Source of the DNA: an uncultured Pelagibacteraceae bacterium
GTDB lineage: Bacteria; Pseudomonadota; Alphaproteobacteria; Pelagibacterales; Pelagibacteraceae
Assembly: GCA_902546795.1 (NCBI GenBank)
Contig: CACCLK010000003.1
Span: 1-57,933, forward strand
DNA length: 57,933 nt
Direction: 5' to 3'
This document shows, piece after piece, positions 44,211 to 55,893 of the stretch (positions within the stretch are counted from its first letter, which is position 1; every line of letters begins with the position of its first letter). A program made the translations under genes and the position numbers. The notes below the pieces were generated by a model, which saw only the letters and a list, made by a program, of their open reading frames with translations, was not told the origin of the DNA and ran no database searches.

Positions 44211-45952
44211 CACTTTAATTGTTTCTGGTATAAAGATTTATACTCTACACAATTTTCAATCAAATACTCGTGTTTACCTGAGTCAACTATTTGACCATTT
44301 TTTAAAACAAATATTTTATCTGCATTGTGTATTGTTGATAGTCGATGAGCTATTACTAAAGTTGTTTTATTTTTAGTAAGATTTCTTATTGCATTTTGAA
44401 CTATTTGTTCTGAATCCGCGTCTAATGATGAAGTGGCCTCATCCATTAAAATTATGGGTGATTTTTTCAAAATTGCTCGAGCAATAGAAATTCTTTGTTT
44501 TTGACCTCCTGATAACTTAACACCATTTTCACCTATTATAGTGTCATATCCATTAGGGAGTTTAGATATGAATTCGTCAGCAGCAGCAAATTTACATGCA
44601 TTCTTAAGCTCCTCCAAAGAACTTTCTTTTTGCGCATAAAGAATATTTTCTTTTATTGTGTCATCGAATAAAATTACATCCTGACTTACTAAAGATATAT
44701 TTTTTCTTAGTGAGGTAAGTTTTACTTTTTGAACATTTTGATTATCTATTGATATTTCCCCTTTTTGAGGATCGTAAAATCTTGGTAAAAGATTTATTAT
44801 TGTGCTCTTGCCGGCTCCACTATGTCCAACAAAAGCAGTCATCTCACCACCCTTTATATCTAAATTTATATTATTTATCGCAGCTTTTGAAGTTGATAGG
44901 TATTTAAAATCAACGTTATTAAACATTATATTACATTTATTTACATTAAGATCGGGAAGACTTTCGTCATTTTTAATTTCTATAGGTTTATCAATTACTG
45001 CAAAAATTCTTTTCGCAGCAGCACAACCTTGGTAAGCTATCATGTTTATTGTGGCCAATGATCTTATGGGCTGGTAAGCTAACATCATCGCAGCTAGGAA
45101 AGAAAAAAAGTTATTAATACCTAACTCACCAGATGAAATAAGTTTTCCGGAGAAAAAAATAAAACCCGCAATCATAAAACCTGTCAAAATCTCCATTATT
45201 GGAGTAGCTCTTATCATCACCGTTCCAATTTTTATTCCCTTGTTCAATAATTCATCAATTATTGAGTTTGCTCTTTTACTTTCCTCAAATTCTTTTTGAT
45301 AAATTCTTATAATTTTTGATCCTTTAAAAACTTCTGATAAAAAACTCGTTAAGTTTCCAGACAAGACACTTGCTTCACCAGTTGCTTTTCCTATTCTCTT
45401 ACCTAAACTTTTTGCTAAAAAAGCTGCTAATGGCATCATTAAAAGCGCATAAATAGCTAGTGACCAGTTTTGATAAAACATTAATCCAATAAGTGCAATT
45501 GCAGTTAAAGTATCTTTCATAATATTAAGAACCCCGGCACTTACAAGCTGCTGAACTTGTGCTGCATCAAATGTTATGTTTGAAATATATTTTCCAGAGT
45601 GTCTATTATCCAACGTTTGAATATCTGACAACAATATATTGTTAGCGATTTGCTTTTGTAATTCTCCTGAAATCTTATAACCAATTTTTAAAATAATACT
45701 TCTTGCAAAATACAGCGACATCCCTTTTGTTGAAAAAGCAACGATTATTCCCAAAGGAATTAACCAAGCTAATGTGGTATTTTGTTCTAAAAATATTTTT
45801 TTAACTGCAGGGTCAAGCAGCCAAGCTGTTGCTGAGGTGCTTCCCGCAACAAAGACTGATAGAATAAGAGCTAATATTATTTTATTGAGAAATTTACGAA
45901 CATATTCTCTGTAAAGCCTTTTGAGTATTTCTATAAGTTCATTTATTTTCAT
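44210..45952 (-). CDS. msbA: Lipid A/phospholipid flippase, ABC exporter MsbA family
   Basis: The 580-residue half transporter has a six-helix exporter domain (about 1-320) and an ATPase with Walker A (GHSGAGKSTIIN), signature LSGGQKQRISIARA, Walker B (ILMDEATSSLD) and switch AHRLSTI. The location directly ahead of waaA-lpxK-lpxL supports lipid A transport rather than drug export. Substrate breadth is not visible in the sequence. It starts 5 bp after ubiA. Confidence 0.92.
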   Translation of the reverse strand: MKINELIEILKRLYREYVRKFLNKIILALILSVFVAGSTSATAWLLDPAVKKIFLEQNTTLAWLIPLGIIVAFSTKGMSLYFARSIILKIGYKISGELQKQIANNILLSDIQTLDNRHSGKYISNITFDAAQVQQLVSAGVLNIMKDTLTAIALIGLMFYQNWSLAIYALLMMPLAAFLAKSLGKRIGKATGEASVLSGNLTSFLSEVFKGSKIIRIYQKEFEESKRANSIIDELLNKGIKIGTVMIRATPIMEILTGFMIAGFIFFSGKLISSGELGINNFFSFLAAMMLAYQPIRSLATINMIAYQGCAAAKRIFAVIDKPIEIKNDESLPDLNVNKCNIMFNNVDFKYLSTSKAAINNINLDIKGGEMTAFVGHSGAGKSTIINLLPRFYDPQKGEISIDNQNVQKVKLTSLRKNISLVSQDVILFDDTIKENILYAQKESSLEELKNACKFAAADEFISKLPNGYDTIIGENGVKLSGGQKQRISIARAILKKSPIILMDEATSSLDADSEQIVQNAIRNLTKNKTTLVIAHRLSTIHNADKIFVLKNGQIVDSGKHEYLIENCVEYKSLYQKQLK

Positions 45953-45957
45953 TGAAT

Positions 45958-46818
45958 TTAGCTCCCTATTGATAAAAATCCAAAAAATAGAATTAATCCT
46001 GAAAGATTGTTTATTTTAAATGCTTTTAAACATGTTATTGGTTTTTTTTTATCAAAAATTTTGATTTGATACACTAAAGACAAAACAAATAAAAATATGA
46101 AAAAAGTTAATAAATTTAATCCTAAAAAACTTTTTAAAAAGTAAATCAAGAAAATGGTGCTTATTATATAATTCAAACTCACAAATTTTTTTATGTTTTT
46201 TTTAAATTTTATTGATGTAGACTTTACTCCAATTATCTCGTCGTCTCTAATATCTTGAGCACCATAAATCGTGTCATAACCAAGTGTCCAAAATATGGCC
46301 GCAACATAAAGAAGGATAATTTCAAAGTTGATGCTATTAGTTATTGACGACCATCCCATTATTATTCCCCAGTTAAATGTTAGGCCAAGAAAAAGCTGAG
46401 GCCAGTATGTAAATCTTTTCATATAAGGATATGAAAATGCTAGAGTCATGGATGCCATACCTAACAGGATAGTTTTAAAGTTAAATTGTATCAAAATTAA
46501 AAAAGCTATAGAGCAAAGGGTTAAAGCATAAACCAAAGCTCTTAAACTGGTTATTTTTTTTGATGCAATAGGTCGGTTTTTTGTTCTACTTACTTTTTTG
46601 TCAAAATCTTTATCAACTAAGTCATTGACAATACACCCAGCGCTTCTCATTAAAATAGATCCAAAAAAAAATAATAATAGATGATAATAAAATTTATTTA
46701 TGTCCTGGTCAAAAAAATATGCGTATGAGATACCCCAAGCACACGGCCAAAAAAGCAACATAAAACCGATAGGCTTTTTAAATCTTATTAAATCAATAAA
46801 TAAATTAAGTTGAGCCAT
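45958..46818 (-). CDS. ubiA: 4-hydroxybenzoate polyprenyltransferase
   Basis: The 286-residue membrane protein has 8-9 helices and the two Asp-rich motifs: NDLVDKDFDKKV and AQDIRDDEIIGVKSTSIKF. It attaches the polyprenyl tail to 4-hydroxybenzoate in ubiquinone synthesis, feeding the respiratory chain. It heads the minus-strand operon ubiA-msbA-waaA-lpxK-lpxL and has 56 bp of divergent spacer to the DUF2721 gene. Confidence 0.94.
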   Translation of the reverse strand: MAQLNLFIDLIRFKKPIGFMLLFWPCAWGISYAYFFDQDINKFYYHLLLFFFGSILMRSAGCIVNDLVDKDFDKKVSRTKNRPIASKKITSLRALVYALTLCSIAFLILIQFNFKTILLGMASMTLAFSYPYMKRFTYWPQLFLGLTFNWGIIMGWSSITNSINFEIILLYVAAIFWTLGYDTIYGAQDIRDDEIIGVKSTSIKFKKNIKKFVSLNYIISTIFLIYFLKSFLGLNLLTFFIFLFVLSLVYQIKIFDKKKPITCLKAFKINNLSGLILFFGFLSIGS

Positions 46819-46874
46819 AAAAGATAATTCTTGTAAATATCAAACACAAAGATCATAATCAATTTGATTCGATT

Positions 46875-47276
46875 ATGAATATAGATTTCACTGTTACCGC
46901 TTTAATGTTTCCTGCTATTCCATTAATTATGGCAGTATATAGCAACCGATTTCACACTCTAAGCGCCTTGGTAAGAAAACTTCATGACGAGCAAGTATTT
47001 CAAAAACAGATACCACCTGAGTGGAATAAACAACTAGAAAACCTGAACGGCAGAATAACACTTCTTAAATACACATTGGCTTTGGGTGGTTTTGGATTTT
47101 TATTTAATATGCTCACAGTCTTCGCTTTATATTTTGACAATACTCTTTTTGCGAGACTGATATTTGGAACATGTTGCTTGAGTATGATTTTTTCAATCAT
47201 ATTATTCATAAGAGAAATTTTTCTTTCAACTTATGCTTTAAGATTACACTTGTCCGATATGAATTTCAAAAAATAA
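46875..47276 (+). CDS. DUF2721 membrane protein
   Basis: The 133-residue protein has an N-terminal helix (about 6-22), a charged cytoplasmic stretch with VRKLHDEQVFQKQ, and two further helices (about 60-85, 93-115). This layout, with FHTLSALVRKLHDE, matches DUF2721. Function unknown. It is convergent with DUF1289 with no bases between the stop codons. Confidence 0.75.
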   Translation: MNIDFTVTALMFPAIPLIMAVYSNRFHTLSALVRKLHDEQVFQKQIPPEWNKQLENLNGRITLLKYTLALGGFGFLFNMLTVFALYFDNTLFARLIFGTCCLSMIFSIILFIREIFLSTYALRLHLSDMNFKK

Positions 47277-47531
47277 CTATTTGTTATGTTTTTTATAGAT
47301 TGAAATTCCTTCTCTGATCTTGTTTTCGTACGAGTCTTTAAATGTGTCTAGTTGCCACCCAGACATCCTATTTTGAATTTCTAATAAATTTTTATTCTTC
47401 CATTCGTTTGATGTTTCTGAAATTTTCCAAATTTTTTTTTCCTCATCAGTTCTAGCACAACCATAGCAAAAACCACTTCTAGGATCTGTCTTACAAATAC
47501 TTATACAAGGTGAGATAATTTTTTTGTTCAT
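47277..47531 (-). CDS. DUF1289 protein
   Basis: The 84-residue protein starts with SPCISICKTDPRSGFCYGC, a four-Cys cluster typical of DUF1289 (predicted Fe-S protein), and continues with RTDEEKKIW and the conserved MSGWQ. Function unknown. It overlaps the quinone oxidoreductase gene by one base, so it is in the same transcript. Confidence 0.88.
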   Translation of the reverse strand: MNKKIISPCISICKTDPRSGFCYGCARTDEEKKIWKISETSNEWKNKNLLEIQNRMSGWQLDTFKDSYENKIREGISIYKKHNK

Positions 47532-48505
47532 TATGGAATTAAAATTGACGGACCAAGTAATTTTCTTCCTTCGAGATCTAAATGAGCTTGATTTGCCTCC
47601 TCTAATTTATATTCCTTGAAAATTTTGATTTTTATTTTACCAAACTTTACATTTTTAAAAATTTCATCAGCTCCAGCCTGTAACTCTTGCTGATTAGTAA
47701 AGTAATGTCCAATCGTTGGTCTCGTTAAGAATAGGCTTTTTGCTTGAATATCCTTGGCAACATTTACGGGGTCAAGTGGACCAGAAGCATTTCCAAAGCT
47801 CACAAGAATTCCTTTTGGTTTCAAACAAGCTATCGAGCCTTTGAAAGTATTTTTTCCAACTCCATCGAAAACAGCCGGCACGCCCTCATTATTTGTAATT
47901 TTTAATACTTCTTTTGCAAAATCGTCTTTGTTGTAATTTATTACATACTGGTAACCATTTTGTTCTGCAATTTTAATTTTTTCATCTGATCCCACGGTTC
48001 CTATTACTTTTGCTCCGATGCTATTCGCCCATTGAGCAAATATTTGACCCACCCCTCCTGCAGCAGCATGAAATAAAATTGTTTCACCTGCTTTTAACTT
48101 ATATGTTTTACAGATTAAATAGTTTGTAGTTAGGCCTTTTGTCATTAATGTTGCAGCAATTTTAGGAGAAATATAATCCGGGAGTTTAACCGCAATTTTT
48201 GATGGTATAATCCTTTCTTTTGAATAAGCACCTATTGGCATTGAAGCATAAGCTATTTTATCACCTATGTTAAAATTTTTAACATCAGAACCAATTTCAT
48301 CAATTCTTGCAGCAGCCTCTAGACCAATACCTGTTGGCAGAGGTAACTTATAAAGACCTGATCTATGATATGTATCGATATAATTTAATCCAATCGCTAA
48401 ATTAGTGATTTTAATTTCTTTTGGCCCTGGTGACCCTACTTTAACATCCTCTAACTTTAGAACTTCTGGCCCTCCATTTTTTTTAATTATAATGGATTTT
48501 GACAT
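47531..48505 (-). CDS. qor: Quinone oxidoreductase, zinc-independent MDR family
   Basis: The 324-residue protein has the GroES-like N-terminal domain (LNYIDTYHRSGLY) and the NADPH-binding domain with FHAAAGGVGQIFAQWA. It lacks the structural zinc cysteines of alcohol dehydrogenases. The family reduces quinones or other enones with NADPH. It lies between pirin and DUF1289 with 1-bp overlaps. Confidence 0.9.
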   Translation of the reverse strand: MSKSIIIKKNGGPEVLKLEDVKVGSPGPKEIKITNLAIGLNYIDTYHRSGLYKLPLPTGIGLEAAARIDEIGSDVKNFNIGDKIAYASMPIGAYSKERIIPSKIAVKLPDYISPKIAATLMTKGLTTNYLICKTYKLKAGETILFHAAAGGVGQIFAQWANSIGAKVIGTVGSDEKIKIAEQNGYQYVINYNKDDFAKEVLKITNNEGVPAVFDGVGKNTFKGSIACLKPKGILVSFGNASGPLDPVNVAKDIQAKSLFLTRPTIGHYFTNQQELQAGADEIFKNVKFGKIKIKIFKEYKLEEANQAHLDLEGRKLLGPSILIP

Positions 48506-49347
48506 CAGTATTTAGCAAAGGTACCGTTATGGTAATCCTGAATAGCTTGAAGGATTTCTTGTTTTGTATTCATAACAAAAGGACCTCCCCGAGCTATTGG
48601 TTCATTAATAGGTTTTCCAGCAATAACTAAAAATTCACTATTTCTAATTGCTTCTATTTTTAAGCTGTTACCTTTATCTAACAATATTAGATTAGAATTT
48701 TTTGTTTTATTATGTTTTTGGCTACCTATTTTTAATTCGCCTTCGAGCAAGTAAATAAAAGAATTGTGCCCTAAAGGAACATCAGTGCTAAAATTTTTGT
48801 CTTTGTTTAATTTTATATGAAAATACAACGGCTCTACATTGTGTCCTTTTTCAGGTCCTTCAACATTTTTATATTTTCCTGCTATTATCTTTACTATTTT
48901 TTCTTTATCTTGATAAGTTCCTATTTGATCAGGATTTAAGAAACTATAGGAGGGCTTATTTTTTTTTAATTTTGCGGGCATATTTATCCAAAGCTGGAAA
49001 CCTAAAAGCTTGCCACCTTTCATTGCTGGCATTTCAGAGTGAATAATACCTCTTCCAGTTTTCATCCATTGAACTGCACCAGCTGACATTTTGCCTTTAG
49101 CTCCAGTGCTATCTTCATGTTCAAACTCTCCATTAAGCATGTAAGTAACTGTCTCGATCCCTCTATGTGGGTGTGGAGGAAAACCAGCAATATAATCATC
49201 TTTATTTTCAGAACCAAATTCATCTAACATTAAAAACGGATCAATATAATCCGCCTCCGGAGTTCCAATGCTTCTTTTCAACTTTACACCTGCACCATCA
49301 GAGGTTTCTACTGCGGTTATAATTTTTTTAACTTCAATTGATTTCAT
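48505..49347 (-). CDS. Pirin family protein
   Basis: The 280-residue protein has the pirin cupin motifs FPPHPHRGIETVTYML (metal-binding histidines) and GRGIIHSEMP, and the second domain with ARGGPFVMNT. Bacterial pirins have been reported as quercetin dioxygenases or redox-sensing regulators; function here is unknown. It overlaps qor by one base. Confidence 0.93.
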   Translation of the reverse strand: MKSIEVKKIITAVETSDGAGVKLKRSIGTPEADYIDPFLMLDEFGSENKDDYIAGFPPHPHRGIETVTYMLNGEFEHEDSTGAKGKMSAGAVQWMKTGRGIIHSEMPAMKGGKLLGFQLWINMPAKLKKNKPSYSFLNPDQIGTYQDKEKIVKIIAGKYKNVEGPEKGHNVEPLYFHIKLNKDKNFSTDVPLGHNSFIYLLEGELKIGSQKHNKTKNSNLILLDKGNSLKIEAIRNSEFLVIAGKPINEPIARGGPFVMNTKQEILQAIQDYHNGTFAKY

Positions 49348-49366
49348 AAGAATAGCATATAGTATT

Positions 49367-50029
49367 TTAGTTAGTTATTTCAAGTAATTTACTTAAGTCT
49401 TTTATTTCTGCTTTAGGCACATAGTCTAATTTATCAAAAATATTTTCAGCTCTATTTACCCAAATTGCATTATAACCATAATTTCCACCGCCAGAAACAT
49501 CCCAAGTATTTGCGCTTAAAAAAGTGATTTCTTTTGAACTTAAATTATATTTTTTACAAGGAAGATCATAAACTTTTTTGTTAGGTTTATAAATTTTTAC
49601 CTCTTCGATTGAAAAAATATCATCGAAGTAATCATCTAACCCATTACTGTTTACAAGTTGATTCAAAAGAGCTGGAGTACCATTAGAAAGGATAGCAAGT
49701 TTTAAATCCCTTTTTTTTAAATGTTGTAAAACTTTTTTAACTTCAGGATACGGAGATAACACTTTATAAAGATTTAATAATTCATTTCTCATTTCTGATT
49801 TTATTTTAAAAACTTTCATTGATTTATCCAGGCTATCCTCAGTGATTTTCCAGAAATCTTTATGCCTTTCCATTAAACTTCTAAGCCATGTATACTCTAG
49901 TTGAGTTGTTCGCCAAAAGTTTGCAAATGCCTCCCAGTTATTTCCAATCTTATTTTTGCATCTTTCAGCAGCAGAATTTACGTCAAAAAGAGTACCGTAT
50001 GCATCAAATACAACAGCTTTTGTATTCAT
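49367..50029 (-). CDS. Haloacid dehalogenase type II (HAD hydrolase)
   Basis: The 220-residue protein starts VFDAYGTLFDVNSA (nucleophile Asp), has ILSNGTPALL, a lysine in IYKPNKKVY and SANTWDVSGG, all typical of L-2-haloacid dehalogenases. It may hydrolyse 2-haloacids or be a phosphatase of similar fold. It is 3 bp after the CDGSH gene and 19 bp before pirin. Confidence 0.87.
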   Translation of the reverse strand: MNTKAVVFDAYGTLFDVNSAAERCKNKIGNNWEAFANFWRTTQLEYTWLRSLMERHKDFWKITEDSLDKSMKVFKIKSEMRNELLNLYKVLSPYPEVKKVLQHLKKRDLKLAILSNGTPALLNQLVNSNGLDDYFDDIFSIEEVKIYKPNKKVYDLPCKKYNLSSKEITFLSANTWDVSGGGNYGYNAIWVNRAENIFDKLDYVPKAEIKDLSKLLEITN

Positions 50030-50032
50030 AAT

Positions 50033-50272
50033 CTATACAATATTATGAGAGCCATCACATAATGGCTGGTCTTTTGTTTGTTTACATGTGCAGAAAAAAA
50101 CTTTTTTTGATTGATCTGCTTTATAAACAACTGATTTGAATTCAGTTCCTTTATGCGATCCATCACAGAAAGGTTGTTTTGAACTTTTACCACATGAACA
50201 CCAATAATATGATTTACCCTCCACAACATCTATCCCGATTGGAGAATCTCCTGCTCTCTTACCTTTTGTCAT
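50033..50272 (-). CDS. CDGSH iron-sulfur domain protein (double domain)
   Basis: The 79-residue protein contains two CDGSH modules: CSCGKSSKQPFCDGSHKG and CTCKQTKDQPLCDGSH. Each binds a 2Fe-2S cluster through three Cys and one His. No membrane helix, so it is soluble, unlike mitoNEET. Role in redox or cluster transfer is inferred. It leads the minus-strand cluster CDGSH-HAD-pirin-qor-DUF1289. Confidence 0.9.
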   Translation of the reverse strand: MTKGKRAGDSPIGIDVVEGKSYYWCSCGKSSKQPFCDGSHKGTEFKSVVYKADQSKKVFFCTCKQTKDQPLCDGSHNIV

Positions 50273-50316
50273 GATAAGCTCCTTTAATTAGTTAAATAAT
50301 TTTATATTATACAATT

Positions 50317-51027
50317 ATGAATATTAGATTATATCACCCAAACAGTATAGTTGAAAATACTACTGGTTTGCTTTCAAAAGAACATACTCATTATATTGTT
50401 AATGTTATGAGACTAAAAAGAGGCTCTAAAGTAAATTTTTTTAACAAAAACGGGGAGTGGAATAGTGAAATTATTTTTCTAAACAAAGACAGAGTTGAGG
50501 TAAAATTTTTAAAAAAAGTCAAGCTGCCTTATTCAATCTCTAAAATTGAACTCGCCATTTGTTTGATTAAAAAAAATCCAATGGAAATTATTTTACAAAA
50601 AGCAACTGAGCTAGGTGTATCTAGAATAATACCTATAATTTCAGAGAGAACAGAGGTAAAAGAGTTAAATTATGAAAGAGCAAAAAAAATAATAATTGAG
50701 GCAACAGAACAATCAAATCAACTTTATCCTCCTGAAATCTCAGAGATTATTAAATTAAAAAAATTTATCGAACAAAAAGAGAAGACATCTCAACTTTTAT
50801 TTGCTGACGTTAACGCTAAAAATAAAATTAAATCTAAAGATTTAAATACTGAAAAACCAATTGTGATTTTAATAGGCCCTGAGGGAGATTTCTCTCCAAA
50901 TGAGAGAGAATTAATTGTCTCAAAAAGCAACACAATCTCTTTTTCACTATCGAAAAATATTTTGAGATCTGATACAGCTGTAATAAGTGCGATTTCATTG
51001 GTTAATTTTATTCTTAAGGAACATTAA
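50317..51027 (+). CDS. rsmE: 16S rRNA (uracil1498-N3)-methyltransferase
   Basis: The 236-residue protein has an N-terminal PUA-like domain and a C-terminal SPOUT knot with QKATELGVSRIIPI, ATEQSNQ and IGPEGDFSPNE near the SAM site, ending with ILRSDTAVISAIS. It methylates U1498. It is divergent from the CDGSH gene (44 bp) and about 52 bp before coxB. Confidence 0.94.
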   Translation: MNIRLYHPNSIVENTTGLLSKEHTHYIVNVMRLKRGSKVNFFNKNGEWNSEIIFLNKDRVEVKFLKKVKLPYSISKIELAICLIKKNPMEIILQKATELGVSRIIPIISERTEVKELNYERAKKIIIEATEQSNQLYPPEISEIIKLKKFIEQKEKTSQLLFADVNAKNKIKSKDLNTEKPIVILIGPEGDFSPNERELIVSKSNTISFSLSKNILRSDTAVISAISLVNFILKEH

Positions 51028-51079
51028 TTGTCGCATTAATTGAAATTGTGAAATTGTCAAAATGGTATATATAAATTGT

Positions 51080-53514
<2,435 letters not shown>

Positions 53515-53515
53515 A

Positions 53516-54442
53516 TTGAGCAGCATTTTAGCAAAAGAAAAAAATTTAACATCAGAATTCGCAACTATAATAAAATCGTTTCTGAAACTAATGAAACCAA
53601 GAGTGATGTCTCTTGTGATGTTTACATGCATGGTTGGAATGATGATTTCTCCAGAGAACATAAGCTTTGTTAATTCATCTATTTCTTTGATAGCAGTCGC
53701 AATAGGAGCAGGAGCAGCAGGCACTCTTAACATGTGGTATGAGGCAGATCTAGACGCGGTTATGTCAAGAACTTGTCTAAGACCTATCCCTTCAGGAAAA
53801 GTTAAAAAAAAACAAGCTTTAATTTTCGGAATTGTTTTGAGCATATTGTCAATTTTAATTCTATATTATTTCTCAAATTTGATCTCATCAGTGTTATTAG
53901 CATTTACAATAAGTTTTTATTTTTTTGTTTATACAATTTGGCTAAAAAGAAAAACTTCTCAAAATATCGTTATCGGTGGTGCTGCAGGCGCTTTGCCTCC
54001 TGTGATTGGCTGGACTATTTCAACGGGTAATATCTCAATTGAGCCTTTACTTCTATTCTTAATAATTTTTATTTGGACACCTTCTCATTTTTGGGCTTTA
54101 AGTTTATATAAATCTCAAGATTACAAAAAAGCAAACATCCCAATGCTTCCGCTAACGTCAGGCTCAGAAATTACAAAGATTAATATTTTTATTTATTCTT
54201 TATTAATGATCCCAGCCATTTTCTCACTTTATATTTTTAATTTGAGCTCAATTTTATCTACATCTATAAATTTGATATTAACACTTTATTATGTTTATTT
54301 ATGTTTTTTTCTTCTGAAATCAAGTTCAGTTATAAAAAGAAATTTATTGGCAAAAAAAGTTTTTGTTTATTCAATATTTTACTTATTTTTTATTTTTCTA
54401 ATTATTCTAATAGACAAACTTCGATATAATTTATATGGATAA
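53516..54442 (+). CDS. ctaB: Protohaem IX farnesyltransferase (haem O synthase)
   Basis: The 308-residue UbiA-like membrane protein has MKPRVMSLVMFTCMVGM, the Asp-rich NMWYEADLDAVMSRTC and RPIPSGKV, and DYKKANIPMLP. It farnesylates haem b to haem O for subunit I. The start codon is TTG one base after the coxA stop. Its 3' end overlaps the 36-codon ORF by 8 bp. Confidence 0.95.
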   Translation: MSSILAKEKNLTSEFATIIKSFLKLMKPRVMSLVMFTCMVGMMISPENISFVNSSISLIAVAIGAGAAGTLNMWYEADLDAVMSRTCLRPIPSGKVKKKQALIFGIVLSILSILILYYFSNLISSVLLAFTISFYFFVYTIWLKRKTSQNIVIGGAAGALPPVIGWTISTGNISIEPLLLFLIIFIWTPSHFWALSLYKSQDYKKANIPMLPLTSGSEITKINIFIYSLLMIPAIFSLYIFNLSSILSTSINLILTLYYVYLCFFLLKSSSVIKRNLLAKKVFVYSIFYLFFIFLIILIDKLRYNLYG

Positions 54443-54545
54443 GAAAAAGAAAAATATTATTACCGCAGTTTTATTGGTAATTTTTATAGTTTTATTGTTT
54501 TTGTTAACTTTTTTTAACATAGGCATTTATAATAGAGAATTATGA
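54435..54545 (+). CDS. 36-residue single-helix membrane protein, CoxF-like position
   Basis: An ATG inside the ctaB end opens a 36-codon frame, MDKKKKNIITAVLLVIFIVL and onward, ending TGA at 54545 and overlapping the ctaG start. It has a basic N-terminus and one membrane helix of about 20 residues. In many alphaproteobacteria a tiny membrane protein (CoxF) sits between ctaB and ctaG. The position, overlaps on both sides and N-in single helix make a real gene likely, with a role in oxidase assembly by inference. Confidence 0.7.
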   Translation: MDKKKKNIITAVLLVIFIVLLFLLTFFNIGIYNREL

Positions 54546-55090
54546 TAAGATTAGATAAAAAAAAATTAACACCATTTGCATTAGTTACAATATTTTTTTT
54601 AATGCTTGGTTTATCATTTGCTGCAGTTCCATTGTATGATTTATTTTGTAGAGTCACAGGATTTGGCGGAACGACTCAAAATGCTTCCAATAAAGAAATA
54701 CCAAAAATAATAGTTAACCAAGATTACAAAATAAGATTTGATACAAATTCCAATGGAAATTTGCCTTGGAAATTTTATCCTCAAAAAAATACCTTAAAAT
54801 TAAGACCTGGAGAGGTCCACTCTGTAAAGTTTTTCGTAGAAAATCAAACTACTGAGACCACTGCGGGTTCGGCAACATTTAATGTTTCACCAAGCTCATT
54901 TGGAATTTATTTAAATAAGATTGGATGTTTTTGTTTTGAAAAACAAACACTTAAACCGAATGAAACAAAGGAATTTTTATTAACATTCTTTTTAGATCCA
55001 GAGGTTGTAGATGATAAGAAAACAAACGATATTTCTGATGTGACATTATCTTTTACTTTTTTCTCATCAGATTATTATAAAACAAGTTAA
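54542..55090 (+). CDS. ctaG: Cytochrome c oxidase assembly protein CtaG (Cox11)
   Basis: The 182-residue protein has an N-terminal anchor helix (about 13-32), then VPLYDLFCRVTGFGG and the copper motif GCFCFEKQTLKP (two Cys). It delivers copper to the CuB site of subunit I from the periplasmic side. It overlaps the small ORF by 4 bp and precedes coxC by 8 bp. Confidence 0.96.
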   Translation: MIRLDKKKLTPFALVTIFFLMLGLSFAAVPLYDLFCRVTGFGGTTQNASNKEIPKIIVNQDYKIRFDTNSNGNLPWKFYPQKNTLKLRPGEVHSVKFFVENQTTETTAGSATFNVSPSSFGIYLNKIGCFCFEKQTLKPNETKEFLLTFFLDPEVVDDKKTNDISDVTLSFTFFSSDYYKTS

Positions 55091-55098
55091 AATTTATT

Positions 55099-55887
55099 AT
55101 GGCATCAGAAAAAAAACATGATTTTCATTTAGTTGATCCAAGTCCTTGGCCAATTTTTGCGTCATTTGCTTGTTTAGTTTTGGCATTTGGAGCTGTCTAT
55201 TATTTTCATACAAAAACTTTATGGCTATTACTAATTGGAACCGCTCTACTAATCTATGGTTCGTTTATGTGGTTTAGAGACGTAATAGATGAAGCAGAAA
55301 AACAAGGCCATCATACTTTAGTGGTTCAAATAGGTCATCGATACGGTATGACACTTTTTATTGCTTCCGAAGTAATGTTTTTTGTTGCGTGGTTCTGGGC
55401 ATTTTTTAATGCCAGCTTATTTCCTACAGAGGCTGTCGGAAAGATCTGGCCTCCTGCTGATATAAAAACATTTGATCCTTGGGATATTCCTCTAATCAAC
55501 ACTTTGATACTTCTTTTGTCTGGAACAACTGTAACATGGGCACATCATGCCATGCTTGAAAATGAGAGAAAAGGTTTGGTTAATGGATTAATCGCGACTG
55601 TTTTTTTAGGTTTTGTTTTCTCATGTTTTCAAGCTTATGAATACCATCACGCATCATTTACTATTTCACAAAATATTTACGGATCCACATTTTATATGGC
55701 CACAGGTTTCCACGGATTTCATGTGATAATTGGAACAATATTTCTTGCAGTTTGTCTTTACAGATCTACAAAAGGGCATTTTAAACCTGATCATCACTTT
55801 GGATTTGAAGCTGCAGCATGGTATTGGCACTTTGTTGATGTCGTCTGGCTGTTTTTATTTGCTGCAATTTATATCTGGGGTAGTTAA
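55099..55887 (+). CDS. coxC: Cytochrome c oxidase subunit III
   Basis: The 262-residue protein has seven helices, HDFHLVDPSPWP at the start, the conserved RYGMTLFIASEVMFFVAWFW with the buried Glu, the histidine-containing HHAMLENERKGL, and FHGFHVIIGT. It stabilises the oxidase and supports proton uptake. It lies 6 bp before surf1. Confidence 0.98.
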   Translation: MASEKKHDFHLVDPSPWPIFASFACLVLAFGAVYYFHTKTLWLLLIGTALLIYGSFMWFRDVIDEAEKQGHHTLVVQIGHRYGMTLFIASEVMFFVAWFWAFFNASLFPTEAVGKIWPPADIKTFDPWDIPLINTLILLLSGTTVTWAHHAMLENERKGLVNGLIATVFLGFVFSCFQAYEYHHASFTISQNIYGSTFYMATGFHGFHVIIGTIFLAVCLYRSTKGHFKPDHHFGFEAAAWYWHFVDVVWLFLFAAIYIWGS

Positions 55888-55893
55888 AAATAA

